NCBI RefSeq assembly: GCF_004570605.1
Contig: NZ_SPPB01000008.1
Location: 1-50,668 of the forward strand
Source: Granulicatella sp. WM01
GTDB taxonomy: Bacteria > Bacillota > Bacilli > Lactobacillales > Aerococcaceae
Direction of reading: 5' to 3'
Length of the DNA: 50,668 nt
The notes beneath the pieces are model-generated. The model was given only the letters and a program-made list of their open reading frames with translations. It ran no database searches and was not told the origin of the DNA. Position numbers and translations under genes: made by a program. Of the stretch, positions 7,782 to 16,382 are shown piece by piece (the stretch's first letter is position 1; each line of letters starts with the position of its first letter).

Positions 7782-7809
7782 ATTATACACAAAATCCTAT
7801 TTTTTTCAA
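7782..7809 (-). promoter_or_regulatory. Sigma-A promoter of purR
   Basis: On the minus strand, TTGAAA (7804-7809), a 16-bp spacer and an extended TG-TATAAT (-10 at 7782-7787). The -35 box starts 3 bp beyond the end of murF, so purR can be transcribed separately. Confidence 0.75.
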
Positions 7810-7811
7810 CT

Positions 7812-9185
7812 TTATTGTTCGTGTTTTTCTCTTAAATCGTTGACTAAATCAAGTAATCTGGTTCCATAACTTGACTTTATAAGGACTAGGTCATCTTGTT
7901 GTAGAACGTGTCTTAACATATCGCTAAGACGTGATTTATCATCTAATTCATGCCAAACTGGACAGTCATGTTGTTTTAATAAAACATGATATAAAGACAA
8001 CATATTTTCCCCGTATAAATAAATTCCTGCTAAACGTGTACAGTCTATACTATCTACAATAGACTCATGTAGTGCTTGAGAATCTTTTCCTAATTCTTTC
8101 ATATCTCCCAAAACTAAATATTTACGATGTTTCGTTTCAATTTCTTGAAAATCTTTAATAATTGCTTTCATAGATGTTGGACTGGCATTGTACGCATCAT
8201 TTAACAAACGGCTATTATTTATCCCTTTTACCCACTCTAAACGATTAGCTGTTAATGTAAAATATGCTAAAGCCTCTTGCATATCCTTATCACTCACGTT
8301 AAAATGTCGCCCCACTAATAAAGCAATCATGGCATTATAAGCATTATAAGCTCCAATAATTGGCAGAGTAAATACATGCTCACTTTGTGCAACTTTAAAT
8401 ATTGTTTTATGTGCGTTAGTTTCCACATCAATCAACTGCATTGTTGCAGAAACGTCCTTACCAAATGTTTGTTTATGTATGTGTGGAACATCTTTTGCTA
8501 ATAATGGTTCTTCATTCGGCACAATTAACACTCCGTTTTCAACTAAACCAGACACAATCTCTAATTTTGCTTTGGCAATTCCCTCACGACTTCCCAATGC
8601 TTCTAAATGACTATCTCCAATTAATGTAATTACTGCTACATCAGGATTAGCTAAACATGATAACTTCTCAATTTGTCCAAAATCATCCATGCCCATTTCT
8701 AACACTAATATTTCAGTCGTTTCTGGCATCCCTAAAATTGTCATCGGAACACCGATATCATTATTATAATTCCCTTGCGTTTTATACGTTCTATACTGTT
8801 TAGCCAAGACAGATTCAACCATATCTTTAGTTGTTGTTTTACCATTACTTCCTGTAATTGCAACGACTTTTGGATTAGTTGTTTTCAAATAATATGTTGC
8901 TAAATCTTGTAGAGCTTGTAAAGTATCATCAACAAAAATGCAGGCAATATTATCTGGTGCTTCATCTTGAGGTCTATCCCAAAACGTTACAGTTGCACCT
9001 TGTTCACAGGCATGCTGCACATAATTGTGCCCGTCAGTTGTACCTTTTAAAGGGACAAACAAACTATTTTTCTGGCATAACTGTGAATTAAAAGACACAG
9101 ACTCAACTTCAGCAAAACGATTTGCTGACGTGTAATCAATCGCCTTAACTGCCTTTACAATTTCTACTATAGTCATTTTTCGCAT
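7812..9185 (-). CDS. murF: UDP-N-acetylmuramoyl-tripeptide:D-Ala-D-Ala ligase MurF
   Basis: 457 residues with the three-domain Mur ligase plan. The N-terminal domain has the SFNSQ...LFVPLKGTTDGHNYV uridine-nucleotide region. The central domain has the ATP loop GSNGKTTTKDM and LEMGMDDFGQI. The C-terminal domain has LNDAYNASPTSM and LGDMKELG. MurF adds D-Ala-D-Ala to the muramyl tripeptide in the cytosol, the last soluble step of precursor synthesis and the point tied to glycopeptide resistance. The ATG at 9185 follows TAGGTG; a second ATG at 9176 is less well placed. The usual partner ddl is not adjacent; upstream is a 426-bp gap. Confidence 0.96.
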   Translation of the reverse strand: MRKMTIVEIVKAVKAIDYTSANRFAEVESVSFNSQLCQKNSLFVPLKGTTDGHNYVQHACEQGATVTFWDRPQDEAPDNIACIFVDDTLQALQDLATYYLKTTNPKVVAITGSNGKTTTKDMVESVLAKQYRTYKTQGNYNNDIGVPMTILGMPETTEILVLEMGMDDFGQIEKLSCLANPDVAVITLIGDSHLEALGSREGIAKAKLEIVSGLVENGVLIVPNEEPLLAKDVPHIHKQTFGKDVSATMQLIDVETNAHKTIFKVAQSEHVFTLPIIGAYNAYNAMIALLVGRHFNVSDKDMQEALAYFTLTANRLEWVKGINNSRLLNDAYNASPTSMKAIIKDFQEIETKHRKYLVLGDMKELGKDSQALHESIVDSIDCTRLAGIYLYGENMLSLYHVLLKQHDCPVWHELDDKSRLSDMLRHVLQQDDLVLIKSSYGTRLLDLVNDLREKHEQ

Positions 9186-9326
9186 ATATACACCTACTTA
9201 CATTATTTCTATTAAGTATATCAGTCAATAAGGAACTTTTCAATAAAGCTATACTTCGCTTAGTTATTCGTATCTTACTTCCAAATTTTTATATATTATA
9301 ATGATTATCCCTCTTTTTTACACCAA

Positions 9327-9355
9327 TTGACATGCATACACTATATATGTATAGG
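9327..9355 (+). promoter_or_regulatory. Orphan plus-strand promoter-like sequence
   Basis: A perfect TTGACA (9327-9332), a 17-bp spacer and TG-TATAGG (9350-9355). Nothing on the plus strand is coding downstream before the hairpins at 9424-9525, so a transcript of about 100-160 nt is conceivable. The -10 box is imperfect at its last two bases. Confidence 0.35.
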
Positions 9356-9423
9356 TTTAGTATAAGAAAACTTTTATGACATAACATTGGTAAAAAATAG
9401 AATTACTCTTCTTTATGTAAAAA

Positions 9424-9463
9424 CAATCGTATTGGCAAACTTTGTAAGTTACCAATACAATTT
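9424..9463 (-). terminator. Shared-stem terminator hairpin, copy c
   Basis: TCGTATTGG...CCAATACAA, followed on the minus strand by TTGTTTTTAC. It lies about 150 bp past yhaM, beyond a first terminator. Its flank TTTATTGTA matches the flank of copy a, showing that similarity extends outside the stem. Confidence 0.65.
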
Positions 9464-9474
9464 ATTGTATACTC

Positions 9475-9525
9475 TAAAAAAACGGCTTTAAATCTAAACG
9501 TTATCCAAAAAGATTTAAAGCCATT
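9475..9525 (-). terminator. Intrinsic terminator of yhaM
   Basis: GGCTTTAAATCT (9484-9495) pairs perfectly with AGATTTAAAGCC (9511-9522); the minus strand continues CGTTTTTTTAG. Confidence 0.85.
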
Positions 9526-9611
9526 TAAGTTTGTTCCATCACTCTACTATGTAACAACAATATACTTTTCCATATAAAGCATACGCTCTCATACAACACA
9601 CTTCAAAATAA

Positions 9612-10556
9612 TTAATTTATATTTCGTTTTGGTTTATAAAATTGACGGCTATCTAATCCATAAATTTTATCAGTATATTCGTTATAGCCTACTTTTTCTA
9701 AAGCTGTACTAATCATATTAATACTTGCATCAAGCATATCAATATGATGTAAAATCTCTGCTTCCATTACTCTAGGCAAAACTGGAGAACCATATTCCAA
9801 ACGTCCATGGTGCGATAGTACCACATGCTTAAGCAGTAAAACACTTTCATGTGTTGGATCAATATTCAATTCGATACAAGTTTTCGTAATTTCATCAGAC
9901 ATCAGTACAATATGCCCAATCAAATTACCTTGTATTGTATACTCTGTTCCAACACTTCCAGATAATTCTATAACTTTTCCAATATCGTGCAATAAAACAC
10001 CAGAGGTCAACAATGAGCGATTAATACCTGGATATTGGTTCATAATAGCATCAGCTAAACGGAGCATGGATAATGTATGAAAACTTAATCCTCCAGTTAC
10101 GGCATGATGATGACGTTTTGCAGCTGGAAAATCATAAAATTCTTGTTCATATCGTTTATGAATATGCCGAACAATTCTAGCCATAATGGCATCTTCAATC
10201 CAACATAATGCTACATTAACTTCATTTTTGATATCATTCATACTAATTGGTACACGTTCAATTAAAGAGTCTACTGGAACATCTTCTACAACTTTTAACC
10301 CTTGTATTTTAATTTGAGGGGCATTGTTGTACACCTCACGCTTTCCATTTAGCCACACTACTTTTCCCACTTGAAATTCTTGAACATCATCTTGTGATGC
10401 TCCCCAAAATTTAGCATCAATCTGCCCACTTTTATCTTGGAATGTAAAGGCAATATATCTCTTTTCTGTCTTAGTAATACGCACATCTGCCGTTTTTATA
10501 AGAACAGGCAATGACATATCCTCTCCTATTGCGTAGTCATAAATTTTTTTACTCAT
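9612..10556 (-). CDS. yhaM: 3'-5' exoribonuclease YhaM
   Basis: 314 residues. The N-terminal ~90 residues are an OB-fold nucleic-acid-binding domain (VRITKTEKRYIAFTFQDKSGQIDAKFWG). An HD domain follows, with HHAVTGGLSFHTLSML and LLHDIGKVIEL, and the later HVVLSHHGRLEYGSP; these histidines and aspartates bind the catalytic metals. YhaM trims single-stranded RNA and DNA 3' ends in the cytosol. The start follows GGGAGG. It is the last gene of the yhaO-yhaN-yhaM unit, 56 bp after yhaN. Confidence 0.94.
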   Translation of the reverse strand: MSKKIYDYAIGEDMSLPVLIKTADVRITKTEKRYIAFTFQDKSGQIDAKFWGASQDDVQEFQVGKVVWLNGKREVYNNAPQIKIQGLKVVEDVPVDSLIERVPISMNDIKNEVNVALCWIEDAIMARIVRHIHKRYEQEFYDFPAAKRHHHAVTGGLSFHTLSMLRLADAIMNQYPGINRSLLTSGVLLHDIGKVIELSGSVGTEYTIQGNLIGHIVLMSDEITKTCIELNIDPTHESVLLLKHVVLSHHGRLEYGSPVLPRVMEAEILHHIDMLDASINMISTALEKVGYNEYTDKIYGLDSRQFYKPKRNIN

Positions 10557-10612
10557 GTTTAACCTCCCTTGTCTTAAAAATAGTGGTCATATAAACATAC
10601 AATCAACCTAAC

Positions 10613-13363
10613 TTAAACATGTAAAGAAATTGTTTGAACATTGGAAATCGTATTCGTTATTTCAGAATTAAATGTAAAATAGAAAATTTGATGTGTTTCA
10701 CTTAACTCCTCTAAAATAGCATATATAGCTCGTCTTCTAGTATCATCAAAATTGACAAAGCAATCATCAATTAAAATAGGTAAAACTAACATTTCTGATA
10801 TGTTTTTAATAAACGCCAAGCGAATAGCCACATATAATTGTTCTAATGTACCTTGAGACAACTCTTTTAATTCAAAACTAAGATGTTTATCTTGACTGGC
10901 AACTCTTATTGAATTTTGATTAAAGTGAAGCATACTATAGCGATAATTGGTCAAACGACTGAAATAGATTTGTGCATCACTAAGAACTTGCTCGATATGA
11001 GTTTGTTTTCCGCTTTGTAATAGAATTTCTATCAATCTTGAAGATACTAATAATTCTCCGACTTGTTCAACTAATTCTATAGTATCCTGCTCAATGATAG
11101 TGTATTCTTGTTGTAGTTGAGCATATGTTCCGTCTTGTTCATACTGTTGTTTATTCTGTCTAGTTATTGCCAAGCGTTCTAAGCAGTTTTGCAACTTATT
11201 TTGGATTTCTCTCTCCTCATCACATAAATGATGATACATTGCTTGCATACTCTCTTTATCCTCATATTCGCCTAAACGAGCTACAGTATCCTCATCTAGT
11301 TGCTCTTTTAACACACATATTTTTTGTGCAATAGTATCATGTTGCTTGTCCTGTTCTAACAACATATACAACTGCTCTCTTGTTTGTACATGATACTGTT
11401 GGAATAGAGATTGCTCACTTTGTCTTAACCTATTTAATTTGTTTTCCACCTCACGCACATCTCTATTTAATTGTTGATAGCGTGCCATATTTTCTTGCAA
11501 CCTAATCTCTTCAATCTTTAAAGTATCCATAAACGGTTTAAATGATGTGACTACTTGTCTTAATAATTGTGTATATGGTAATGTTTCATCTTTTCCCATA
11601 AACGCCTGACTATAAACATCAAACCATTGATAGTACTCTGCACAAGTTTCTTCAATTTGTTTTAATTCCATGCTTAAACGTTCATGCTCACTTTCTATTT
11701 GCTGTATATCGTATAGACTACTGTCATTTAACTGAGATAAAGATAATGATAAAGGCACTTTATGGGCATGTTTCCACAAATTTTCACGTTCTTGATAACG
11801 TTCCATTTGTATCGTCCATTCATTTTCTAGTTGTGTAAGTTGAGCATAATTTTTTTCGTATTCCGATAAATAATCTTGTTCATGACGTAATTGATGAATG
11901 ATTTGTTGACGATATTCTTTTTCTCCTCTCAAGCGTTTTTGAGTTTGTCCTCTATTGTATACATACCAAACAAATCCAACTATACATGCTCCAACACTTA
12001 CTAACAGACCTGAAAATATTTTAAAAAATATGCTTAGTATAATCCCAATGCTTCCTAGCCCCATGCATATAGCACTTATCCAAGGAAAAGATATTTTTTC
12101 TTTAGTATTCTCTGTATTAATTTGAGCTAATTGTGCTATCTTTTCTTTTTGAACACTTATTTTTGCATACTCTTGCGTTTTTTCGTGTTCAAGATCATGT
12201 TTTCGAGTCATTAACTGATTATATACATACATTAATTGCTTGTATTCCTCGTCTTGTAACAATTCAGCCGATGGAATACTCTCGTCATCTAGCACGCCAA
12301 GTTTTGCTCGTTCTTTGTCTAACAATTCCTGTTTTGCACTATAATTAAACTCGATTTGTAATAACTGTTGCAGTACTCTATCAATTTGAGGCATTCGTTG
12401 CATAATATACTTCAATTCGTCTTTATGCTCAATATACCATTTTATACGTTCTGTGGGTGCCAATCGTTCTTGTTGGAGTCTTTCTTTAAAGACAATCAAA
12501 CGTTTTTCCTGCTCTTCGATTTGTATCCGTAAACGCTCAATATGAGAAGATAAATCTTTAGGTAAAGAAATTGTCTGTTCATTGTATTGTGCTAGCAATC
12601 GTTTATGCTCTAATTGAATATCATATAAGGCTAAATCTTTTTCTAGTTGATAAATTTGTTTTTTTAAGCTCTGTTCTTTCTGTATCAAAATATTTTGTTC
12701 TTGTGTTAACTGCTCTAATGTTTCAACACATTCAACATAATGCTCTTGATATTGTTCAGCTTGCATTAATTTTTTGGACAAAAGTGATAGATCTTCTAGT
12801 TTTTGATTTAATAACGGCACTGTACCTGTAGGTTTGTATATTTTTTTGCTTTCATTTAACCAACTATCTCTTAAATGGAATAACTGATCACTTCCACTTG
12901 ATCCAATAGTTAAAAAATATTTATTTAAGTCTTCTTTGTTCACATTTTCTAAACTATGCAAATGCTCCAGTTGTAAAGAAAAAAATCTATGATAGACTTC
13001 TAAAGAAATATTTTTTAACACATCTTCTAAAATACTATTTGGTAATGTATCTCCATGTTCATTGAAAATAGTGAGTTCACCCGTTGATGCACCTTTTTCT
13101 GTACGTATACGTTCGATAATTAAATGACCATAGGTTTCGTCCTCAATGTTTATTTTTCCACCATATTTACTAACTGTTTTAGGAACATACTCTGCATGTT
13201 TTCTTATTTTTGGAAAACCAAATAAAATATGTCGAATAAACGATTGAATAGTTGATTTTCCAGCCTCATTTTGTCCAAGAAATACAACCATTGATTCTGT
13301 AAAATCAAATGTTTGATTAGCCCATTTCCCATATCCATAAATTGTTAGACGTTTAATTCTCAC
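10613..13363 (-). CDS. yhaN: YhaN-like SMC/Rad50-type ATPase
   Basis: 916 residues from a GTG that directly follows the yhaO stop codon. The N-terminus has the Rad50-like RIKRLTIYGYGKW and Walker A GQNEAGKST (around residues 34-42). A very long coiled coil is interrupted near residue 430 by two adjacent hydrophobic segments (ISAICMGLGSIGIILSIFF and LLVSVGACIVGFVWYV). The C-terminus has the signature LSQGTLEQLYVAIRLAF and Walker B ILIDDCFVNFDD. YhaN with YhaO resembles the SbcC-SbcD/Rad50-Mre11 pair of DNA-end processing. The membrane hairpin is a known oddity of this family. The role in repair is inferred from relatives. Confidence 0.9.
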   Translation of the reverse strand: MRIKRLTIYGYGKWANQTFDFTESMVVFLGQNEAGKSTIQSFIRHILFGFPKIRKHAEYVPKTVSKYGGKINIEDETYGHLIIERIRTEKGASTGELTIFNEHGDTLPNSILEDVLKNISLEVYHRFFSLQLEHLHSLENVNKEDLNKYFLTIGSSGSDQLFHLRDSWLNESKKIYKPTGTVPLLNQKLEDLSLLSKKLMQAEQYQEHYVECVETLEQLTQEQNILIQKEQSLKKQIYQLEKDLALYDIQLEHKRLLAQYNEQTISLPKDLSSHIERLRIQIEEQEKRLIVFKERLQQERLAPTERIKWYIEHKDELKYIMQRMPQIDRVLQQLLQIEFNYSAKQELLDKERAKLGVLDDESIPSAELLQDEEYKQLMYVYNQLMTRKHDLEHEKTQEYAKISVQKEKIAQLAQINTENTKEKISFPWISAICMGLGSIGIILSIFFKIFSGLLVSVGACIVGFVWYVYNRGQTQKRLRGEKEYRQQIIHQLRHEQDYLSEYEKNYAQLTQLENEWTIQMERYQERENLWKHAHKVPLSLSLSQLNDSSLYDIQQIESEHERLSMELKQIEETCAEYYQWFDVYSQAFMGKDETLPYTQLLRQVVTSFKPFMDTLKIEEIRLQENMARYQQLNRDVREVENKLNRLRQSEQSLFQQYHVQTREQLYMLLEQDKQHDTIAQKICVLKEQLDEDTVARLGEYEDKESMQAMYHHLCDEEREIQNKLQNCLERLAITRQNKQQYEQDGTYAQLQQEYTIIEQDTIELVEQVGELLVSSRLIEILLQSGKQTHIEQVLSDAQIYFSRLTNYRYSMLHFNQNSIRVASQDKHLSFELKELSQGTLEQLYVAIRLAFIKNISEMLVLPILIDDCFVNFDDTRRRAIYAILEELSETHQIFYFTFNSEITNTISNVQTISLHV

Positions 13364-14587
13364 CTATTCTTCACCACCTTTATAAAGTGCTAAAGCTAAT
13401 CTATTAATCGCTCGTTTAATAATCGTTTCAGCTAATCCTTCATCAGATCTTAAAGAAGGCAATAGTGTTCTCATTTTAGTTTGTGAAAAAACACTTTGCA
13501 TAGCTTCATCATATATGCTTTCATCAACTCCACGTTCTCGAATATCTTCCCAAACATTAAGCACGTCATCATTTAACATAATTTTTTGCGAATTATCTTG
13601 TAACACATTTTCTTCTTTAATCACATACACATGTTTTTTATTTAAACTCTCTTTCATCTCCCGTGTATTTAAAAGTTCTAATATCTCTGGAGAGACATCT
13701 GCATGAACATGCCACGTAATTGATACTAGATACGTTTTATCAGATTCCCATGTTTCAAATATGCAGCTTATATCTGTAATAATTTGTTCAAAATGATGGG
13801 TTTTAGAAATAGTATAATCTATTTTATTCCACTGTATTTTAGACGTATTTACCCATTCAATCTGTGTAGGTTTTCCTTTATTTAAGCTAACTAAAACGGC
13901 TCCTTTTTCGCCTGTTTCATGCCTATTCAATCCTTGAACATTTCCCGAATAAATAATGGGGGGCTGCTCTTGAAGGAGCATACGTTTATGAATATGCCCT
14001 AAAGCCCAATAATCATAGTGTTTATCATTTAATTCTTGGATAGAAAACGGAGCATAGACTCCTTCCTTACTTTGACTTCCCTCCAAATATCCATGCAACA
14101 TGCCTATAGCATAATGTGTCATATTTTGGTGAATAGGATAACGTGTAATTTTTCGTTCTGTCACATGGTTGGTATCATAACTAAAGCCGTAAATATCAAC
14201 TATTTCTCCTGAGTGGGTATGTAAAGTAATTTGTGTAACTTCTGATGACAATACATAAACATCTTTAGGTAAATTAACTAAGGGCTGATGTCCCATATAA
14301 TCATGATTTCCATAACATAATACAACATGAATATGGTGTGCCAGTAATTTTTCAAGTTGCTCTTTCAAAAAAAATTGAGTTCTCACATTAGGTTTCGTTG
14401 AATTAAAACTATCGCCTACAATCAATACAATGTCGACCTGTTCATCAATTGCTTTTTGAACAAGTGATTGTACAGATTTTTCAGTAGCACTTTTCATTTG
14501 TTCCATTAAATCAGGATAGTGTGTTGTTATATTTTTAAAAGGACTATCCAAATGCATATCAGAAATATGCAAGCATTTTATACCCAT
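13364..14587 (-). CDS. yhaO: YhaO-like metallophosphoesterase (Mre11/SbcD-related)
   Basis: 407 residues. All five metallophosphoesterase motifs are visible in order: HISDMHLDSP, IVGDSFN, YGNHDYMG, MLHGYLEG and LGHIHKR. Between them sits the typical YhaO insertion. The C-terminal ~130 residues are the capping domain. It is the likely nuclease partner of YhaN, acting on DNA ends in the cytosol. The start ATG follows AAGGAGG. The gene ends directly at the yhaN start codon, indicating translational coupling. A strong terminator hairpin lies between the yheA stop and this gene's ribosome site, leaving no space for a promoter there. Confidence 0.92.
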   Translation of the reverse strand: MGIKCLHISDMHLDSPFKNITTHYPDLMEQMKSATEKSVQSLVQKAIDEQVDIVLIVGDSFNSTKPNVRTQFFLKEQLEKLLAHHIHVVLCYGNHDYMGHQPLVNLPKDVYVLSSEVTQITLHTHSGEIVDIYGFSYDTNHVTERKITRYPIHQNMTHYAIGMLHGYLEGSQSKEGVYAPFSIQELNDKHYDYWALGHIHKRMLLQEQPPIIYSGNVQGLNRHETGEKGAVLVSLNKGKPTQIEWVNTSKIQWNKIDYTISKTHHFEQIITDISCIFETWESDKTYLVSITWHVHADVSPEILELLNTREMKESLNKKHVYVIKEENVLQDNSQKIMLNDDVLNVWEDIRERGVDESIYDEAMQSVFSQTKMRTLLPSLRSDEGLAETIIKRAINRLALALYKGGEE

Positions 14588-14598
14588 ACAACCTCCTT

Positions 14599-14627
14599 AG
14601 AAAAAAAGAGAACCTTAGTTCTCTCTT
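14599..14627 (-). terminator. Intrinsic terminator between yheA and yhaO
   Basis: AGAGAAC (14607-14613) pairs with GTTCTCT (14618-14624) around a 4-base loop and runs into seven T on the minus strand. It touches the yheA stop codon and ends just before the yhaO ribosome site, so downstream expression needs readthrough or a promoter inside yheA. Confidence 0.85.
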
Positions 14628-14970
14628 AATTGTTATAAATATCTGCTAATGGTTGTGTTATAATTTTATTTAAGTCTTCCATTAACACGCTCATTGCTTG
14701 CTCTGCCTTCATTAATGATACAATGAGTTCATTTTCTTGTGCTTTTAAAGCACCTTGTTGTGCTTCCTCAATATCTTTTTCACTTGGTTGTTTACCAGAC
14801 ATTTGCATTTCTTGAAACTTCATTGTAATAGCTTTAAAAGCTTCAAATTCTTTTTTAGCTTCTGCATTATTATGAACTTGTTCAAACGCCTCTTTTAACG
14901 CTTGGTATTCTTTAGATTTTCTTAGTTCTCTTTCCATATTATTTGCAATATCGTATAATTGTTGTGCCAT
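14626..14970 (-). CDS. yheA: YlbF/YheA-family (UPF0342) protein
   Basis: 114 residues, almost entirely helical and charged, with no signal or membrane segment. The pattern of the central helix (EAKKEFEAFKAITMKFQEMQMSGKQP) matches the YheA branch of the YlbF/YmcA family. YlbF and YmcA form a complex that guides RNase Y processing in Bacillus; YheA itself has no settled function. Its place next to yhaO-yhaN-yhaM is the arrangement seen in other Bacilli and supports the call. Confidence 0.88.
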   Translation of the reverse strand: MAQQLYDIANNMERELRKSKEYQALKEAFEQVHNNAEAKKEFEAFKAITMKFQEMQMSGKQPSEKDIEEAQQGALKAQENELIVSLMKAEQAMSVLMEDLNKIITQPLADIYNN

Positions 14971-15035
14971 AACTTTCTCCTTATTACGTATTAATGCTTA
15001 AATTATAACATATTTTTCTTAAAATAACCATATTC

Positions 15036-15881
15036 CTATATCCTACTTTGATTTAAACAATCAATAATATCTTGTTGATTTAATAGGTAATAAGCACCTT
15101 GTTGAAGTAATTGATGATTACCTTGCACTTGTTCTTGAAATAAAGGTGTAGGTGCCACAATAATATCTTTATTTTGCTCAATTCCACAGTAAGCTGTATA
15201 CATAGCTAAAGTATATTTAGCACTTTCAATCATACACAAACAAGACGAAATCCCTGCAACTAATTCACCAATACGCTGCAAAGTTTGCACTTTAGAGCAT
15301 TCCAAGGGTAATTCAGTTAGGACCAACCCTGTTTTTTCTAGTTTTTTTTGAAGGAAAATATGCTTTAAAGGGTTGTAGTGTTCAAAGCTAGTAGATAACA
15401 TTATTACACATTTATGTTGGGTTGATATCAATGAATCAAATAAGGTTGCACTTGTTTTAAACAATAAACTCCCTGTAAAAACACTCGGAGGCAACGACAC
15501 AATCATTTCAGATAAAATGCGTTCTCCATATAAGGATAAATTATCATGTGCAATTACCCCTAGTTTTTTCATTTTTAATAGCGAAATATCTCCCTTATAA
15601 AATAACACTAATGGTGGATGAGAGCAATTCAATAAACAGTTAGGATACTGTTCATCTACAATACTCAATATGTGAATATCATTTTCTTTATAAAGTTGGT
15701 ATATGTGATGTATAGATTGAAATAACTCTAAAAATTGACTAGTATGTTTAATCTCTAAATGTTGTTCTACTATAATCTGATGTAATGATACTCCTTCTTG
15801 TAACATTTGCAACAATTTATGCCCAGTTTGAAGTGTTCCGTGCTGTCCATGTACATAAGCTACTAATATATCTTTTATCAT
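15036..15881 (-). CDS. dprA: Highly diverged DprA/Smf-like protein
   Basis: 281 residues with a good GAGGTG site. The segment YPNCLLNCSHPPLVLFYKGD is the standard lead-in to the DprA Rossmann fold, and the C-terminal half keeps the LTELPLEC, VAGISSCLCMIESA and LLQQGAYYL landmarks. The family hallmarks are gone. The GSR motif reads IAHD, the SGLAxGID block reads TGSLLFKT, the AH pair is missing, and the RNRIIAGLS motif is RIGELVAGIS. DprA loads RecA onto incoming single-stranded DNA in transformation; these losses suggest it no longer does so in the usual way. The frame is intact and codon use looks normal, so it may have another role or be in early decay. topA is not adjacent. Confidence 0.75.
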   Translation of the reverse strand: MIKDILVAYVHGQHGTLQTGHKLLQMLQEGVSLHQIIVEQHLEIKHTSQFLELFQSIHHIYQLYKENDIHILSIVDEQYPNCLLNCSHPPLVLFYKGDISLLKMKKLGVIAHDNLSLYGERILSEMIVSLPPSVFTGSLLFKTSATLFDSLISTQHKCVIMLSTSFEHYNPLKHIFLQKKLEKTGLVLTELPLECSKVQTLQRIGELVAGISSCLCMIESAKYTLAMYTAYCGIEQNKDIIVAPTPLFQEQVQGNHQLLQQGAYYLLNQQDIIDCLNQSRI

Positions 15882-16340
15882 ATTATCACCTCACATATAC
15901 TATACGTAAAAGATTAGTTTTTTTACACAATAAACAAATTTTTATGTTATCAATACATAATGCGACATTATCCCAACTGCTTTTAATCAATATACCTTAT
16001 TATTTTCTTAATTTTTTAACATAATTTTTCTGTCCCACGATTAGTTAAAATTATTAAAGTCTATCACTTAAAATTTTTCCAATTTTTTCATCATACTACG
16101 ATACCTATGTAACACCACATCAATATCATTATTACATACTTCCCTCTATTAACTATCTATTTTTTAACATACTATATACTTATGTTTGTAAATAGTACTT
16201 AATGCTCTCTTTTTATTCATTTTATATTCAACAATTTACCAAATTTTATGAACAATATAGTGCTTATTATTTTATAACACTTTTTCTTATATGATATTTT
16301 CCATAACTCTACTATTTCTAAAGACTTTACCTTTTGTACA
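15882..16340. other. Non-coding AT-rich gap
   Basis: About 460 bp upstream of dprA and downstream of the CNNM gene. No open frame with a ribosome site and no repeat was recognised apart from the terminator at its left side. It may hold the dprA promoter, but no clear -35/-10 pair stands out. Confidence 0.5.
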
Positions 16341-16376
16341 AAAAAATCGTGTTGGTGGATTTGTACACCAACACGA
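16341..16376 (-). terminator. Shared-stem terminator hairpin, copy d
   Basis: TCGTGTTGGTG (16347-16357) pairs perfectly with CACCAACACGA (16366-16376); seven T follow on the minus strand. It lies 6 bp past the stop of the CNNM gene. Confidence 0.92.
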
Positions 16377-16382
16377 CTATAT

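Larger units (their letters stand above)
9186..9611. other. 426-bp intergenic region between yhaM and murF
   Basis: No protein-coding frame is convincing here. It holds two terminator-like hairpins for the minus-strand yhaM (see separate entries) and a plus-strand promoter-like sequence at 9327-9355 with no gene downstream, which could drive a short RNA. Confidence 0.6.

Noticed and set aside
10613-13363. Hydrophobic pair inside the YhaN coiled coil as a fusion or misassembly
   Set aside because: YhaN proteins of Bacilli carry a similar membrane hairpin, so it is a family trait.
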